64,000 nt of DNA from the NCBI RefSeq assembly GCF_003075525.1, contig NZ_QDDR01000007.1, forward strand, positions 124,001 to 188,000. Direction: 5' to 3'. Positions 1-8,713 of this stretch are shown here, in pieces. This stretch comes from Pararhodobacter aggregans. GTDB lineage: Bacteria > Pseudomonadota > Alphaproteobacteria > Rhodobacterales > Rhodobacteraceae. Position 1 is the stretch's first letter. Every line of letters starts with the position of its first letter. The notes under the pieces were generated by a model. The model made no database searches. It had not been told where the DNA came from and worked only from the letters and a program-made list of their open reading frames with translations. The position numbers and the translations under genes were made by a program.

Positions 1-131
1 CCCGCAAGGTGGCGATGCTGCAAAAAGGCGGCATCGAGGTGGTCGCGCGGGTGCCGCTGCAGGTCGGCCTCACGGACGAGAACGCCGCCTATCTGGCGAC
101 CAAGGCCGCCAAGTCGGGGCACCTCTTGTGA
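1..131 (+). CDS. ribA: GTP cyclohydrolase II, C-terminal end (partial)
   Basis: Only the last 42 codons are inside the window; the frame begins at base 3 and ends in TGA at 129-131. The tail contains KGGIEVVARVPL and finishes YLATKAAKSGHLL, which is the usual C-terminal pattern of GTP cyclohydrolase II, alone or fused to RibB. That enzyme opens the GTP imidazole ring in the first committed step of riboflavin synthesis. The zinc-binding and catalytic residues lie upstream of the window, so RibA and RibBA cannot be told apart. The stop overlaps the GTG start of the next gene, which suggests translational coupling. Confidence 0.85.
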   Translation, partial: RKVAMLQKGGIEVVARVPLQVGLTDENAAYLATKAAKSGHLL

Positions 132-841
132 CCGGCGGGGTGGTGGTCATCCTCGGCAGCGCACCCGCCGCGGTGCAGGCTGTCGACTGGCCCCGCCCCC
201 TGCCCGGAACGCTGCTGGCGATCAACAACGCCTGGCGGATCTGCCCCGACTGGCAGGTGCTGATCCACCCCGAGGACCTGCCGCCGGACCGTCTGCCCGG
301 CAGGCTGGATCCCGGCCAGCGCATCGTCACCGCCGCCGAGTATGTGCCGGTGCAGAACCGCTACGGCGGCTTCCTCCTTGCCGGGGCGACCATGGCCTTT
401 ACCGCCGGTTACTGGGCGCTGGGGGCGCTGGAGCCCCGGGTTCTGGCCTGGTTCGGCTGCGATCTGGTCTATCCCGCCACCGGCCCCACGCATTTCTATG
501 GCACCGGCCAGCCCGACCCGCTGCGCGCCGATCTCTCATTGCGCAATCTCGAGGCGAAATCCGCCCGCCTGCTGCTGCTGGCCGCCGCCCGGGGCTGCGC
601 CTGCGTGAACCTCTCGGCGGGGGAAAGCCGTCTGGTCTTTCCCCGCAGCACGCTGGCCGCGCTCGCCAACGAAAGACCCCTCGCCCCGCCCGACCTCGCC
701 GCCCCTCTGGCCACCGAGGCGCGGCTCGGCTACGACACCCCGACCGGGCGCTACGATCACGTGGCCCGGCGCGTCGACCTGACCGAACTCGACGCGCTCG
801 ACACGACCTGGCTGTCCCTGGCGAAGGAGATCCTGCGCTGA
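128..841 (+). CDS. Conserved hypothetical protein, GTG start
   Basis: A 237-residue protein without a signal peptide or membrane segment. It begins at GTG 128-130, overlapping the ribA stop as GTGA. The N-terminus VVILGSAPAAVQA looks like the first strand and turn of a Rossmann-like fold. Further motifs are INNAWRICPDW (residues about 33-43) and WFGCDLVYPA (about 108-117). This arrangement resembles the DUF115 / glycosyltransferase-like proteins found in Rhodobacterales, but no catalytic signature allows a function. Codon use and GC match the neighbours. Its stop at 839-841 overlaps the proposed CTG start of the following L,D-transpeptidase gene. Confidence 0.7.
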   Translation: MTGGVVVILGSAPAAVQAVDWPRPLPGTLLAINNAWRICPDWQVLIHPEDLPPDRLPGRLDPGQRIVTAAEYVPVQNRYGGFLLAGATMAFTAGYWALGALEPRVLAWFGCDLVYPATGPTHFYGTGQPDPLRADLSLRNLEAKSARLLLLAAARGCACVNLSAGESRLVFPRSTLAALANERPLAPPDLAAPLATEARLGYDTPTGRYDHVARRVDLTELDALDTTWLSLAKEILR

Positions 842-1341
842 GCCCCGACGACCTGCTTCTCACCCGCCTCGGCCTGCGCTTCCGGCGCCGCCTGATCCCC
901 TGCACGCTGGGCCGCGGCGGCATCACCCGTGACAAGCATGAGGGCGACGGCGCCACGCCCGCCGGGATCCTGCATGTGACGGGGATGCTCTACCGCCCCG
1001 ACCGGCTGAACGCCCGCGCCCTGCCCGGCTGGGCACAGCCGATCGGCCTGCGGGACCTGTGGTGCGACGACCCGGCGCATCCGGCCTACAACCTGCCGGT
1101 CCGCGCCCCGTTCAAACCCAGCCATGAAAGCCTGCGCCGGGCCGATCCGCTCTATGACCTGATCCTGACCACCGACTGGAACTTCCCCGAGGCCATCCCC
1201 GGCAGGGGCTCGGCCATCTTCCTCCATAGCTGGCGCCGCCCCGGCTACCCGACGGCGGGCTGCCTCGCCTTCGCACGGTCGGATCTTCTCTGGATCGCGC
1301 AGCGCGTGACGCCGGGCGCCCGGATCCTGATCCGCCCCTGA
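838..1341 (+). CDS. L,D-transpeptidase (YkuD) family protein with CTG start
   Basis: A 167-residue protein of the YkuD-like fold, a family that makes or edits peptidoglycan cross-links or anchors proteins to the wall. The active-site region is FLHSWRRPGYPTAGCLAF: the histidine and the T-A-G-C cysteine form the expected pair, though the spacing is shorter than in classical YkuD. The only ATG/GTG/TTG starts in frame are at 976 or later, which would delete the conserved GRGGITRDKHEGDGATPAG stretch. CTG at 838-840 is preceded by AAGGAG (824-829) at 8 nt and overlaps the upstream TGA as CTGA. It is cytoplasmic by sequence, because no signal peptide is visible. Confidence 0.75.
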   Translation: MSPDDLLLTRLGLRFRRRLIPCTLGRGGITRDKHEGDGATPAGILHVTGMLYRPDRLNARALPGWAQPIGLRDLWCDDPAHPAYNLPVRAPFKPSHESLRRADPLYDLILTTDWNFPEAIPGRGSAIFLHSWRRPGYPTAGCLAFARSDLLWIAQRVTPGARILIRP

Positions 1342-1344
1342 GCT

Positions 1345-1366
1345 CTTCTTTGCGCTGGAAATATCC
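1345..1366. repeat. Intergenic repeat motif, copy 1
   Basis: The complement reads GGATATTTCCAGCGCAAAGA. It matches the copy at 51981-52001 at all but one position and is related to the pair at 24766-24847. It lies just after the stop of the L,D-transpeptidase gene, in the gap before the convergent YggS gene. Function unknown. Confidence 0.6.
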
Positions 1367-1514
1367 GCGGGCGTGAGGGCCGCCCGGACGAGGCGCCTGT
1401 GGCGCGTCGTCAGGCCCGAACGCCCGGAGCGAAAGCGGAGGGCCGGCGGGGGGCCGACGGCCCCCCGGCGCGGCGAGGGGGCTCGATGCCCCCGAGCCGC
1501 GCCCCCTGCGGCCC

Positions 1515-2171
1515 TCAGACCGGCGCCACCCGGGTCCCGAAGATCGCCGAGCCCACGCGCACATGCGTGGCCCCCAGCGCCACCGCCGTCTCGAAATCCT
1601 CGGACATGCCCATCGACAGGCCGCTCAGCCCGTTCCGCGCCGCGATCTCGCCCAGCAGGCGGAAATGCGGGGCCGGGTCCTCGTCCGCCGGGGGGATGCA
1701 CATCAGCCCCGCCACCGGCAGTGACAGGGCGCGGCACCGGGCGACCAGCGCATCGGCCTCGCCGGGCAGGACGCCCGCTTTCTGCGGCTCCTCGCCGGTG
1801 TTGACCTGCAGGAAAAGCTCGGGGCAGCGGCCGATCTCGTCGGCAAGGCGCGCCAGCGTCTCGGCCAGTTTCACCCGGTCCACGGAATGGATCGCGTCGA
1901 CCATGCCCATCGCCGCCCGGGCCTTGTTGGATTGCAACGGCCCGATCAGGTGCAGCGAAATCCCCTCGTAGCGCGCCTGGAAATCCGGCCAGCGGCCCTG
2001 CGCCTCCTGCACCCGGTTTTCGCCGAAGATCCGCTGACCCGCCGCCAGCACGGCCTCGACCCGCTCGGGCGGCTGCACCTTGGACACGGCGATCAGCGTG
2101 ACCGAACCCGGCGCGCGCCCGGCGCGGGCTTCGGCGGCGTGCAGCCGTTCGGTGATGGATTGCAGGGACAT
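1515..2171 (-). CDS. YggS-family pyridoxal phosphate homeostasis protein
   Basis: A 218-residue single-domain PLP-binding protein of the alanine racemase N-terminal fold (YggS/PLPBP). The PLP lysine sits in LIAVSKVQP near residue 31, and the family signature FGENRVQEAQ follows at about residue 49. The C-terminal LSMGMSEDFETAV region, which contacts the cofactor phosphate, is complete. Such proteins buffer free PLP and affect vitamin B6 and amino acid pools; no enzymatic reaction is established. Length is slightly short of the usual 225-235 residues. It is monocistronic and convergent with the upstream plus-strand genes. Confidence 0.92.
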   Translation of the reverse strand: MSLQSITERLHAAEARAGRAPGSVTLIAVSKVQPPERVEAVLAAGQRIFGENRVQEAQGRWPDFQARYEGISLHLIGPLQSNKARAAMGMVDAIHSVDRVKLAETLARLADEIGRCPELFLQVNTGEEPQKAGVLPGEADALVARCRALSLPVAGLMCIPPADEDPAPHFRLLGEIAARNGLSGLSMGMSEDFETAVALGATHVRVGSAIFGTRVAPV

Positions 2172-2245
2172 GGCCTTACCTCCTCCGCGCCAGGATCAAC
2201 GGGCGGTTCGGGCCGAAAGAGCCACAGCAGGCCGGAAAAGGAAAG

Positions 2246-2554
2246 TCAGTTCCGCCGGTCGGCAGCGCTGGCGCGCGATTCGAAGGGCGAGAGGGGGCGA
2301 CGGTCGGGATCGAGATTGCCGAACATCACGCCCAGTTCGAAGCGAAAGCGCATCCCGTTGTCGGCCTGGTGGTCGATCGTCGTCGTATACCGCCCCTCGA
2401 ACAGCGGCTCGGCCTGACCCCGGCTCGCCCCCGGACCCTGCGTATAGGCGACGCCGAAGCGCCCCTGGATCGAATGCGAGACATCAGCCAGCGCAGGCCC
2501 TGAAAGGGCCAGAGGCAAAAGCGCGGACAGGAGGCCGGAGAAAGAGGGTTTCAT
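2246..2554 (-). CDS. Small exported porin-like protein (truncated barrel)
   Basis: Start ATG at 2554 gives 102 residues with a clear signal peptide, MKPSFSGLLSALLPLALSG, cleaved after PALA. The mature part begins VSHSIQGRFGVAYTQGPG, closely patterned on the first strands of the neighbouring porin (VTINGNGRMGLVYTRTAAG). It continues through YTTTIDHQADNGMRFRFELGV, like porin strands 2-3, then ends in a charged tail. A barrel porin needs about 300 residues, so this is either a porin remnant or a short periplasmic protein. It lies downstream of the porin on the same strand, separated by a strong terminator. Confidence 0.6.
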   Translation of the reverse strand: MKPSFSGLLSALLPLALSGPALADVSHSIQGRFGVAYTQGPGASRGQAEPLFEGRYTTTIDHQADNGMRFRFELGVMFGNLDPDRRPLSPFESRASAADRRN

Positions 2555-2695
2555 CAGTGAAATCGCGTTTGTTTTGAAAACGCTATCACGCGGGCACCCG
2601 GCCGGGAAGGCACGCGGCCGTGATGGGCGGAGTCTTGCCGATCCGGTGACAACCGCACGCTGTGGCCCTACCCCGGAAACCTGGGAGGCTTGGCC

Positions 2696-2728
2696 AAAAA
2701 ACAAAGAGCGGGCCTGAGCCCGCTCTTT
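2696..2728 (-). terminator. Rho-independent terminator of the porin gene
   Basis: An 11-bp perfect stem, AAAGAGCGGGC (2703-2713) with GCCCGCTCTTT (2718-2728), and a 4-nt loop. Reading leftwards it is followed by GTTTTTT. It lies 22 nt after the porin stop. Confidence 0.9.
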
Positions 2729-2749
2729 GCCGATCCGGTAGGAACCGTA

Positions 2750-3676
2750 TCAGAAGTTGAACGCAACACCGACTTCGGCGCGGGTCGCGTCGTTGGTGCG
2801 CTCGATGCCGGCGGCAACGCGAGCACCACCACCCAGGCCGTACGAGTAGCCGAGGCCGTAGGTGTTGTCGTTGGTCGCAACAACGCCGTCGACATAGCGG
2901 CCGACGTAGCCGTTCAGAGTGCCACCGCCCAGAGCGACGTTACCGCCGATGATCCAGTTGGTGCCGGTGTTTTCAACACGGGCGACGATGGCGCTCACGC
3001 CCCAGCTGCCGCCATTGTAGGCGCCGGCGATGGTGCTGATCGAGGTGCCAGCGGCGTAGCCGGCGCCCGAGGCGTTGGCGTAGCCAGCCATGACGCTGAA
3101 CTGACCGAAGGTGCCGCCGACGGCGATTTCGGTACCGGCGTTGGCACCGAGCCAAGCGCGGTCATGCGACACGTGCACGTAGTAGCCGTTGGCCTGGTAC
3201 TGGACCGCAACGCGCTGGTTCGGACCGGCCGGCCCGGGCAGACCGTTCGAGGTCTGGCCTTGCGGGATCGCGAACATGCCAGCCGAGCTGCCGACGAAGG
3301 TGCCGCCGGTGTAGCCAACGGTCTGGGCGCCGACGAGGCGGGTCTGGATCGCACCGTCCTGGTTGCCGAAGGTCAGGCGCAGGCCGTTCGATTCGACCCA
3401 GACGCGCGACGAAGCCAGCGCACCAGCGTAGGCCAGGCCGTTGTTCATGCCCGACTGGGTACGAACGAAGGCGCCGAAGGTCAGGCCGTGGTCAGCTTCG
3501 ATCGCGACGTTGAACTGCAGACGCAGACGGTTTTCCATCACGGTGGTCGAAACGCCAGCAGCGGTACGGGTGTAGACGAGACCCATACGGCCGTTACCGT
3601 TGATGGTCACGCCTTGAGCGTGGGCCAGACCAGCCGACAGGGCCAGGGCGGTCGTAGCAAGAAGAAGCTTTTTCAT
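2750..3676 (-). CDS. Outer-membrane porin, Rhodobacter type
   Basis: A 308-residue precursor. ATG at 3676 follows GAGGGA and opens the signal peptide MKKLLLATTALALSAGLAHA. The mature protein starts QGVTINGNGRMGLVY, the first strand of 16-stranded alphaproteobacterial general porins, and ends VGVAFNF with the C-terminal phenylalanine recognised by the Bam machinery. It forms trimeric channels for small hydrophilic solutes. An upstream in-frame extension exists but has no signal sequence and is rejected. The gene is monocistronic: a 349-nt leader lies upstream and a strong terminator downstream. Confidence 0.93.
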   Translation of the reverse strand: MKKLLLATTALALSAGLAHAQGVTINGNGRMGLVYTRTAAGVSTTVMENRLRLQFNVAIEADHGLTFGAFVRTQSGMNNGLAYAGALASSRVWVESNGLRLTFGNQDGAIQTRLVGAQTVGYTGGTFVGSSAGMFAIPQGQTSNGLPGPAGPNQRVAVQYQANGYYVHVSHDRAWLGANAGTEIAVGGTFGQFSVMAGYANASGAGYAAGTSISTIAGAYNGGSWGVSAIVARVENTGTNWIIGGNVALGGGTLNGYVGRYVDGVVATNDNTYGLGYSYGLGGGARVAAGIERTNDATRAEVGVAFNF

Positions 3677-4025
3677 GGTTTCCCTCGTTGACGTAAAATC
3701 TTGCCCACCTTGCCAACAAGCTGGGTCTTGCTCTGTTTCGTTTTTTCGTTGGCTCAATGCAAGTTCACCGCCAAGCCCGTCCAAACTCTGCCGTTTTGTG
3801 GTGCAGATTTGCCACGACACCCCGGGACGCCCCCGGGACCGGCCCAAAACTCCCCTCCTTCTCGCGCGCGCGGGCGCAGGCACGCCGAACGGAGGTCACG
3901 GCCCGGTGCGCGGGGAGCAAAGCGCTTGTTCGGATCGCGCCGCTCGGCTAGACACGGCCCGACCGGACGCCGGGCAACAAGGGGCCCGCCGTTCAGAAAG
4001 ACCGCGCGAGGATCAGGAGCGACGG
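3677..4025. other. 349-nt divergent intergenic region, porin / lipoprotein
   Basis: This gap separates the leftward porin from the rightward DUF3576 lipoprotein gene. The 120 nt next to the porin are much less GC-rich than the surroundings and contain T/A runs (around 3735-3746), as expected of the promoter and untranslated leader of a highly expressed porin. No convincing sigma-70 hexamers, riboswitch or small gene could be assigned. Confidence 0.5.
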
Positions 4026-4532
4026 ATGGTGGAAACACGGGTGACACGACGGTCGCTGCTGGCGCTGGGCATGGCGGGCGCGCTGGCTGGCTGCGGCGGC
4101 GGCGGGCTGTTCGGCGGCGACAACTCGGGCGACCGCGCAGCGGCAGAGCGCGAATCCCTCCGGCAGCGCCAGACCGAGACCGGCACCACGGATTCGATCT
4201 GGAACCTCTTTTCGAATCGCGAGGACCCCTCGACCGTCCTGACGGTGAACCGCTATATCTGGACCGCCGCGCTGGAGACGCTGGATTTCCTGCCGGTCGA
4301 GCAGGTTGATCCCTTCTCGGGCGTGATTACCACCGGCTTCGGCACGCCCCCCGGCGGCGGGCGCCCTTACCGCGCCACCATCGCCGTGACCGATGCCGCG
4401 CTCGACGCGCGCTCGCTCAACGTGGCGCTGATGACCCGCAACGGCCCGGCCAGCGCCGAGACGGTGCGCGCGGTGGAAAACGCCATCCTGACCCGCGCCC
4501 GGCAGATCCGCATCCGCGAGCTTGGGCTCTGA
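4026..4532 (+). CDS. DUF3576 domain lipoprotein
   Basis: ATG at 4026 follows AGGAG (4014-4018) and gives 168 residues. The N-terminus RRSLLALGMAGALAGCGGGG is a lipoprotein signal with lipobox LAGC, predicting a lipid anchor. A low-complexity charged linker follows. The rest (about residues 60-168) is the DUF3576 domain, with NRYIWTAALETLDFLPVEQVDPFSG and a C-terminal LTRARQIRIREL. The domain has no assigned biochemical role. In alphaproteobacteria it is commonly found directly before leuS, as here. A terminator-like hairpin separates it from leuS. Confidence 0.88.
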   Translation: MVETRVTRRSLLALGMAGALAGCGGGGLFGGDNSGDRAAAERESLRQRQTETGTTDSIWNLFSNREDPSTVLTVNRYIWTAALETLDFLPVEQVDPFSGVITTGFGTPPGGGRPYRATIAVTDAALDARSLNVALMTRNGPASAETVRAVENAILTRARQIRIRELGL

Positions 4533-4592
4533 TCCCCTAGGCCCGGACCGATTCGGCGGGCTGGAATCCCCGCCCGCAGCAGAGTAAGACAC

Positions 4593-4624
4593 GGCCGGGC
4601 CCCGAAAGCCCGGCCTTTTCATTT
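4593..4624 (+). terminator. Hairpin plus T-tract between the DUF3576 gene and leuS
   Basis: Stem GGCCGGGC (4593-4600) with GCCCGGCC (4608-4615), followed by TTTTCATTT. It lies 60 nt after the lipoprotein stop and immediately before leuS (ATG 4637), so it probably separates the two units. Confidence 0.75.
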
Positions 4625-4636
4625 CAGGAAACGCGC

Positions 4637-7195
4637 ATGTCCGCTGACGCCCGCTATTCGCCGCAAGAGATCGAGCCCCGTTGGCAAGCCGCCTGGGATG
4701 CCGAGGGCTGCTTCGCCGCCAAGGCCGACCCGGCGCGCCCGAAATATTACGTGCTGGAGATGTTCCCCTATCCCTCGGGGCGCATCCATATCGGGCATGT
4801 GCGCAACTACACGATGGGCGATGTGGTGGCGCGCTACAAGAAGGCGCAGGGCTTCAGCGTGCTGCATCCGATGGGCTGGGACGCCTTCGGGATGCCGGCC
4901 GAGAATGCGGCGATGGCCGAGGGCGGGCATCCGGGCACCTGGACCTACAACAACATCACGGTGATGAAGGGGCAGATGAAGCCCCTCGGCCTGTCGATCG
5001 ACTGGTCGCGCGAATTCGCCACCTGTGACCCCGAATATTACGGCCAGCAGCAGGCGCTGTTCCTCGACATGCTGAAGGCGGGCCTCGTCTATCGCAAGAA
5101 TGCGGTGGTCAACTGGGACCCGGTGGACATGACGGTTCTGGCCAACGAGCAGGTCATCGACGGCAAGGGCTGGCGTTCTGGCGCCGAGGTCGAGCGGCGC
5201 GAACTCACGCAATGGTTCTTCAAGATCTCGGATTATTCCGAGGAATTGCTCGATGCCATCGACGGGCTGAAGGACTGGCCGGAAAAGGTGCGCCTGATGC
5301 AGGCCAACTGGATCGGCAAGTCGCGCGGGCTGCAATTCGCCTTCGACCGCACCGATGGCAAGGGCCAGATCGAGGTCTATACCACCCGCCCCGACACGCT
5401 GATGGGCGCGAGCTTTGTCGGCATCTCGCCCGACCACCCGCTGGCCAAGGAGCTGGCGGCGGGCAATCCCGCCCTGCAGGCCTTCCGCGAGGAATGCGCC
5501 AAGGGCGGCACCACGGCGGAAGAACTGGAAACCGCCGAGAAGAAGGGCTTCGACACCGGCCTCACGGTGACCCATCCCTTCGATCCCGATTGGCAGCTGC
5601 CGGTCTGGGTCGCCAACTTCATCCTGATGGATTACGGCACCGGCGCCATCTTCGGTTGCCCGGCGCATGACCAGCGGGATTTCGAGTTCGCCACCAAATA
5701 CGCGCTGCCGATCCCGCCGGTCTTTGTGGAAAAGGACGCGGGGGAAGCCCCGCTGACCGAGGCCTTCGTGCCCGCCAAGACCGAGCCCGTGCGCTATGTC
5801 CGCCTGCTGGCCGGGGACGCGGTGCAGACCGGCGAGGCGGCGGTCGATGCCGCCATCGCGCTCTGCGAGGAAAAGGGCATCGGCCAGGGCGTGACCAAGT
5901 TCCGCCTGCGCGACTGGGGCCTCAGCCGCCAGCGCTATTGGGGTTGCCCGATTCCGGTGATCCATTGCGACGCCTGCGGCGTGGTGCCGGAGAAAAAGGA
6001 AAACCTGCCGGTCCGCCTGCCCGATGACGTGACCTTCGACAAGCCCGGCAACCCGCTGGACCGTCACCCGACCTGGCGCGATTGCACCTGCCCGACCTGT
6101 GGCGCGCCCGCCAAACGCGAAACCGACACGATGGACACCTTCGTCGATTCGTCGTGGTATTTCGCGCGCTTCACCGCGCCCCATGCCTCGACGCCCACCG
6201 ACATGGCCGAGGCCGAGTACTGGATGAACGTCGACCAGTATATCGGCGGCATCGAACACGCGATCCTGCACCTTCTGTATTCGCGCTTCTTCGCCCGGGC
6301 GATGAACAAGACCGGCCACCTGCCGGTCAAGTCGATCGAGCCGTTCAACGCGCTGTTCACGCAAGGCATGGTCACCCATGCCATTTTCCAGACCCGCGAC
6401 GCGAAGGGCCGCCCGGTCTATCACTTCCCCGAGGAAGTCGACTTGCGGGACGGCAAGGGCTTCCTGAAAGACGGGCGCGAGGTCGAGATCATCCCCTCGG
6501 CCAAGATGTCGAAGTCGAAGCGCAACGTGGTCGATCCCATCGCCATCATCGAACAATTCGGCGCCGATACCGCGCGCTGGTTCGTGATGTCGGACAGCCC
6601 GCCCGAGCGGGACGTGGAATGGACCGCTGCCGGGGCCGAGGCCACGCACAAGCACCTCGGCCGGGTCTGGTCGCTGGGCGAGCGGATCGGGGCGATGGAC
6701 GCGGCGGCGCCGGGCGAGGGCGACGACGACCTGCTGCGGGCCACGCATCGGGCCATCGACGACGTGACGCGGATGATCGAGGGCTTCGCCTTCAACAAGG
6801 CCATCGCCAAGCTCTATGAATTCACCAATATCCTGAGCCGCTCCAAGGCCTCGGGCGCGGTGCAGAAACAGGCGGCGCGGGTGCTGGCGCAGCTGATGTC
6901 GCCGATGACGCCGCATCTGGCCGAGGATCTGTGGCATCGCCTCGGCGGCGCGGGGCTGGTGATGCTGGCTCCCTGGCCCAAGGCGGACCCGGCGCTGCTG
7001 GTCGACGACATGGTCACGCTGGCCGTCCAGTTCAACGGCAAGCGCCGGACCGAGATCACCGTGCCCAAGGACGCCAGCAAGGAAGAGGTTGAAAAAGCCG
7101 CGCTGGCCGACGAAGCTGTCATCCGGGGTCTGGCAGGTGCCACGCCCAAGAAGGTGATCGTGGTGCCGGGGCGGATCGTGAATGTGGTGGTCTGA
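4637..7195 (+). CDS. leuS: Leucyl-tRNA synthetase
   Basis: An 852-residue class I synthetase that charges tRNA-Leu. The HIGH signature is HIGHVRNY (about residue 53), and the KMSKS loop is AKMSKSKRN (about 622). Between them lies the CP1 editing domain (with [15 protein letters not shown]) and a zinc-ribbon-like CDACG...CPTCG segment. The C-terminal anticodon-binding and tail domains are complete. Length fits the family. The ATG follows AGGAAACGCGC. It is the first gene of a tight unit: lptE starts within its last codons, and holA follows by an ATGA overlap. Confidence 0.97.
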   Translation: MSADARYSPQEIEPRWQAAWDAEGCFAAKADPARPKYYVLEMFPYPSGRIHIGHVRNYTMGDVVARYKKAQGFSVLHPMGWDAFGMPAENAAMAEGGHPGTWTYNNITVMKGQMKPLGLSIDWSREFATCDPEYYGQQQALFLDMLKAGLVYRKNAVVNWDPVDMTVLANEQVIDGKGWRSGAEVERRELTQWFFKISDYSEELLDAIDGLKDWPEKVRLMQANWIGKSRGLQFAFDRTDGKGQIEVYTTRPDTLMGASFVGISPDHPLAKELAAGNPALQAFREECAKGGTTAEELETAEKKGFDTGLTVTHPFDPDWQLPVWVANFILMDYGTGAIFGCPAHDQRDFEFATKYALPIPPVFVEKDAGEAPLTEAFVPAKTEPVRYVRLLAGDAVQTGEAAVDAAIALCEEKGIGQGVTKFRLRDWGLSRQRYWGCPIPVIHCDACGVVPEKKENLPVRLPDDVTFDKPGNPLDRHPTWRDCTCPTCGAPAKRETDTMDTFVDSSWYFARFTAPHASTPTDMAEAEYWMNVDQYIGGIEHAILHLLYSRFFARAMNKTGHLPVKSIEPFNALFTQGMVTHAIFQTRDAKGRPVYHFPEEVDLRDGKGFLKDGREVEIIPSAKMSKSKRNVVDPIAIIEQFGADTARWFVMSDSPPERDVEWTAAGAEATHKHLGRVWSLGERIGAMDAAAPGEGDDDLLRATHRAIDDVTRMIEGFAFNKAIAKLYEFTNILSRSKASGAVQKQAARVLAQLMSPMTPHLAEDLWHRLGGAGLVMLAPWPKADPALLVDDMVTLAVQFNGKRRTEITVPKDASKEEVEKAALADEAVIRGLAGATPKKVIVVPGRIVNVVV

Positions 7196-7691
7196 GACCA
7201 AGGGCTTGAACCGGCGGGGCTTCCTGATGGCAGGGGGCCTCATGGCGCTGGCCGGTTGCGGCTTCCGCCCGGTCTATGGCGAAGGCGGCGCGGGCCGGGT
7301 GCTGCAGAACGCGGTGCGCGCCGACGATCCCGTCACCCGTGCCGATTTCCAGTTCCTGCACGCCTTCGAGGAACGGCTGGGCCGTCCCGCCGCCCCGCGA
7401 TTCGCGCTGTCCTACCGGATCGAGACGCGCGAGGACGGCGGCGGCGCGGTGAAGGACTTCGGCGACACCCGGATCCAGGTCTTCGGCACGCTGCATTTCA
7501 CCCTGACCGAGATCGCCACCGGCGCCACGCTGGCCGAGGGCCAGGTCGAGGGCAACACCGCCTATTCCACCACCGGCACGCAATTCGCCAGCTCCACCGC
7601 CGCCGAGGATGCCGAATTGCGGCTGATGCGGATGCTGGCCGACTCGCTGGTGACGCGGCTTTACACCGAGCCGGGCCTTCCCGCGGCATGA
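7182..7691 (+). CDS. lptE: LPS assembly lipoprotein LptE
   Basis: A 169-residue lipoprotein. Its ATG lies inside the last codons of leuS (14-nt overlap). The twin-arginine-like segment [23 protein letters not shown] contains lipobox LAGC; the GCGFRPVYG start of the mature protein is typical of alphaproteobacterial LptE. LptE plugs the LptD barrel in the outer membrane and helps place lipopolysaccharide on the cell surface. Position between leuS and holA is the conserved order in many proteobacteria. The stop overlaps the holA start as ATGA. Confidence 0.93.
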   Translation: MWWSETKGLNRRGFLMAGGLMALAGCGFRPVYGEGGAGRVLQNAVRADDPVTRADFQFLHAFEERLGRPAAPRFALSYRIETREDGGGAVKDFGDTRIQVFGTLHFTLTEIATGATLAEGQVEGNTAYSTTGTQFASSTAAEDAELRLMRMLADSLVTRLYTEPGLPAA

Positions 7692-8713
7692 AACTCTCGC
7701 CCCGCGATGCGGCGGGTTTTCTGAACCGCCCCGATCCCAGGGTCCCGGGACTGCTGATCTACGGCGCCGATGCGATGCGGGTCAGCGAACGGCGGGTGAC
7801 GGTGGTCAGCGCCCATGTCGGCCCGAACGCGGACACCGAGATGCGGCTGACGCGGATGCCCGGCAGCGATCTGCGCCGCGACGCCGCCGCCGCAGTCGAT
7901 GCGCTGAAAGCGCAGGGCTTCTTCCCCGGGCCGCGCGCCGTGGTGGTGGATGACGCGACCGATACCGCGGCCGAGGCGCTGAAGGCGGCGCTGGCCGAAT
8001 GGGCCGAGGGCGACGCGCTGCTGGTGGTGACGGCGGGGGCGCTGACGCCGGGCTCGAAACTGCGCAAGCTCTTCGAGGGGGACAAGCGGGCGCTCTGCCT
8101 TGCCGTTTACGACGATCCCCCGGGAAGGGCCGAGATCGAAGGGATGCTCCGCGCCGAGGGGCTGGGCGATGTGCCGCCGCAGACGCTGGGAGATCTGGTG
8201 GCGCTGGGGCAGCTGCTGGAGCCCGGCGATTTCCGCCAGACCCTGACCCGCATCGCGCTTTACAAGCTGAACGATCCGCAGCCGCTGACCCCGGCCGAGG
8301 TCGCCCTGCTGGCCCCGCAAAGCAGCGAGGCGGACGTTGACGACATCATCGAGGCGCTGGCCGAGGGACGCGTTGCCGACCTCGCGCCGATCCTGTCGCG
8401 GCTGGCGGCGCAGGGGGTGACGCCGGTCACGATCTGCATCGCCGCCACCCGCCACATGCGGCTTCTGCACGCGCTGCTCAGCGCGCCGGGGGGGCCGTCG
8501 CAGGGGATCGGCACGCTGAAGCCGCCGGTCTTCGGCCCCCGCCGCGACAAGCTGCTCAGGCAGGCGCAGCGCTGGACCCTGCCCCGGGTCGAAGAGGCGC
8601 TGAAGGATCTGACCACCACCGACCTGACGCTGCGCTCCACCACGCGGGCGCCGTTGCAGGCGGTGGCCGAACGCGCGCTTCTCAGGCTGGCGCGGATGGC
8701 GGCGCGGCGGTGA
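7688..8713 (+). CDS. holA: DNA polymerase III delta subunit
   Basis: A 341-residue clamp-loader subunit that opens the beta clamp. The ATG overlaps the lptE stop. The N-terminal segment PGLLIYGADAMRVSERR corresponds to the degenerate nucleotide-binding start of HolA, and DALLVVTAGALTPGSKLRKLFE to its central strand. The C-terminal collar domain (about 210-341) includes LARLAAQGVTPV and a final WTLPRVEEALKDLTTTDL helix. The length is standard. The stop overlaps the GTG of the next gene (GTGA), so the leuS unit extends to that nucleotidyltransferase. Confidence 0.93.
   Translation: MKLSPRDAAGFLNRPDPRVPGLLIYGADAMRVSERRVTVVSAHVGPNADTEMRLTRMPGSDLRRDAAAAVDALKAQGFFPGPRAVVVDDATDTAAEALKAALAEWAEGDALLVVTAGALTPGSKLRKLFEGDKRALCLAVYDDPPGRAEIEGMLRAEGLGDVPPQTLGDLVALGQLLEPGDFRQTLTRIALYKLNDPQPLTPAEVALLAPQSSEADVDDIIEALAEGRVADLAPILSRLAAQGVTPVTICIAATRHMRLLHALLSAPGGPSQGIGTLKPPVFGPRRDKLLRQAQRWTLPRVEEALKDLTTTDLTLRSTTRAPLQAVAERALLRLARMAARR

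Noticed and set aside
4619-7243. Long minus-strand open frame opposite leuS
   Set aside because: It mirrors third-position GC of leuS, starts and ends without ribosome-binding sites, and has low-complexity His/Arg/Gln composition.
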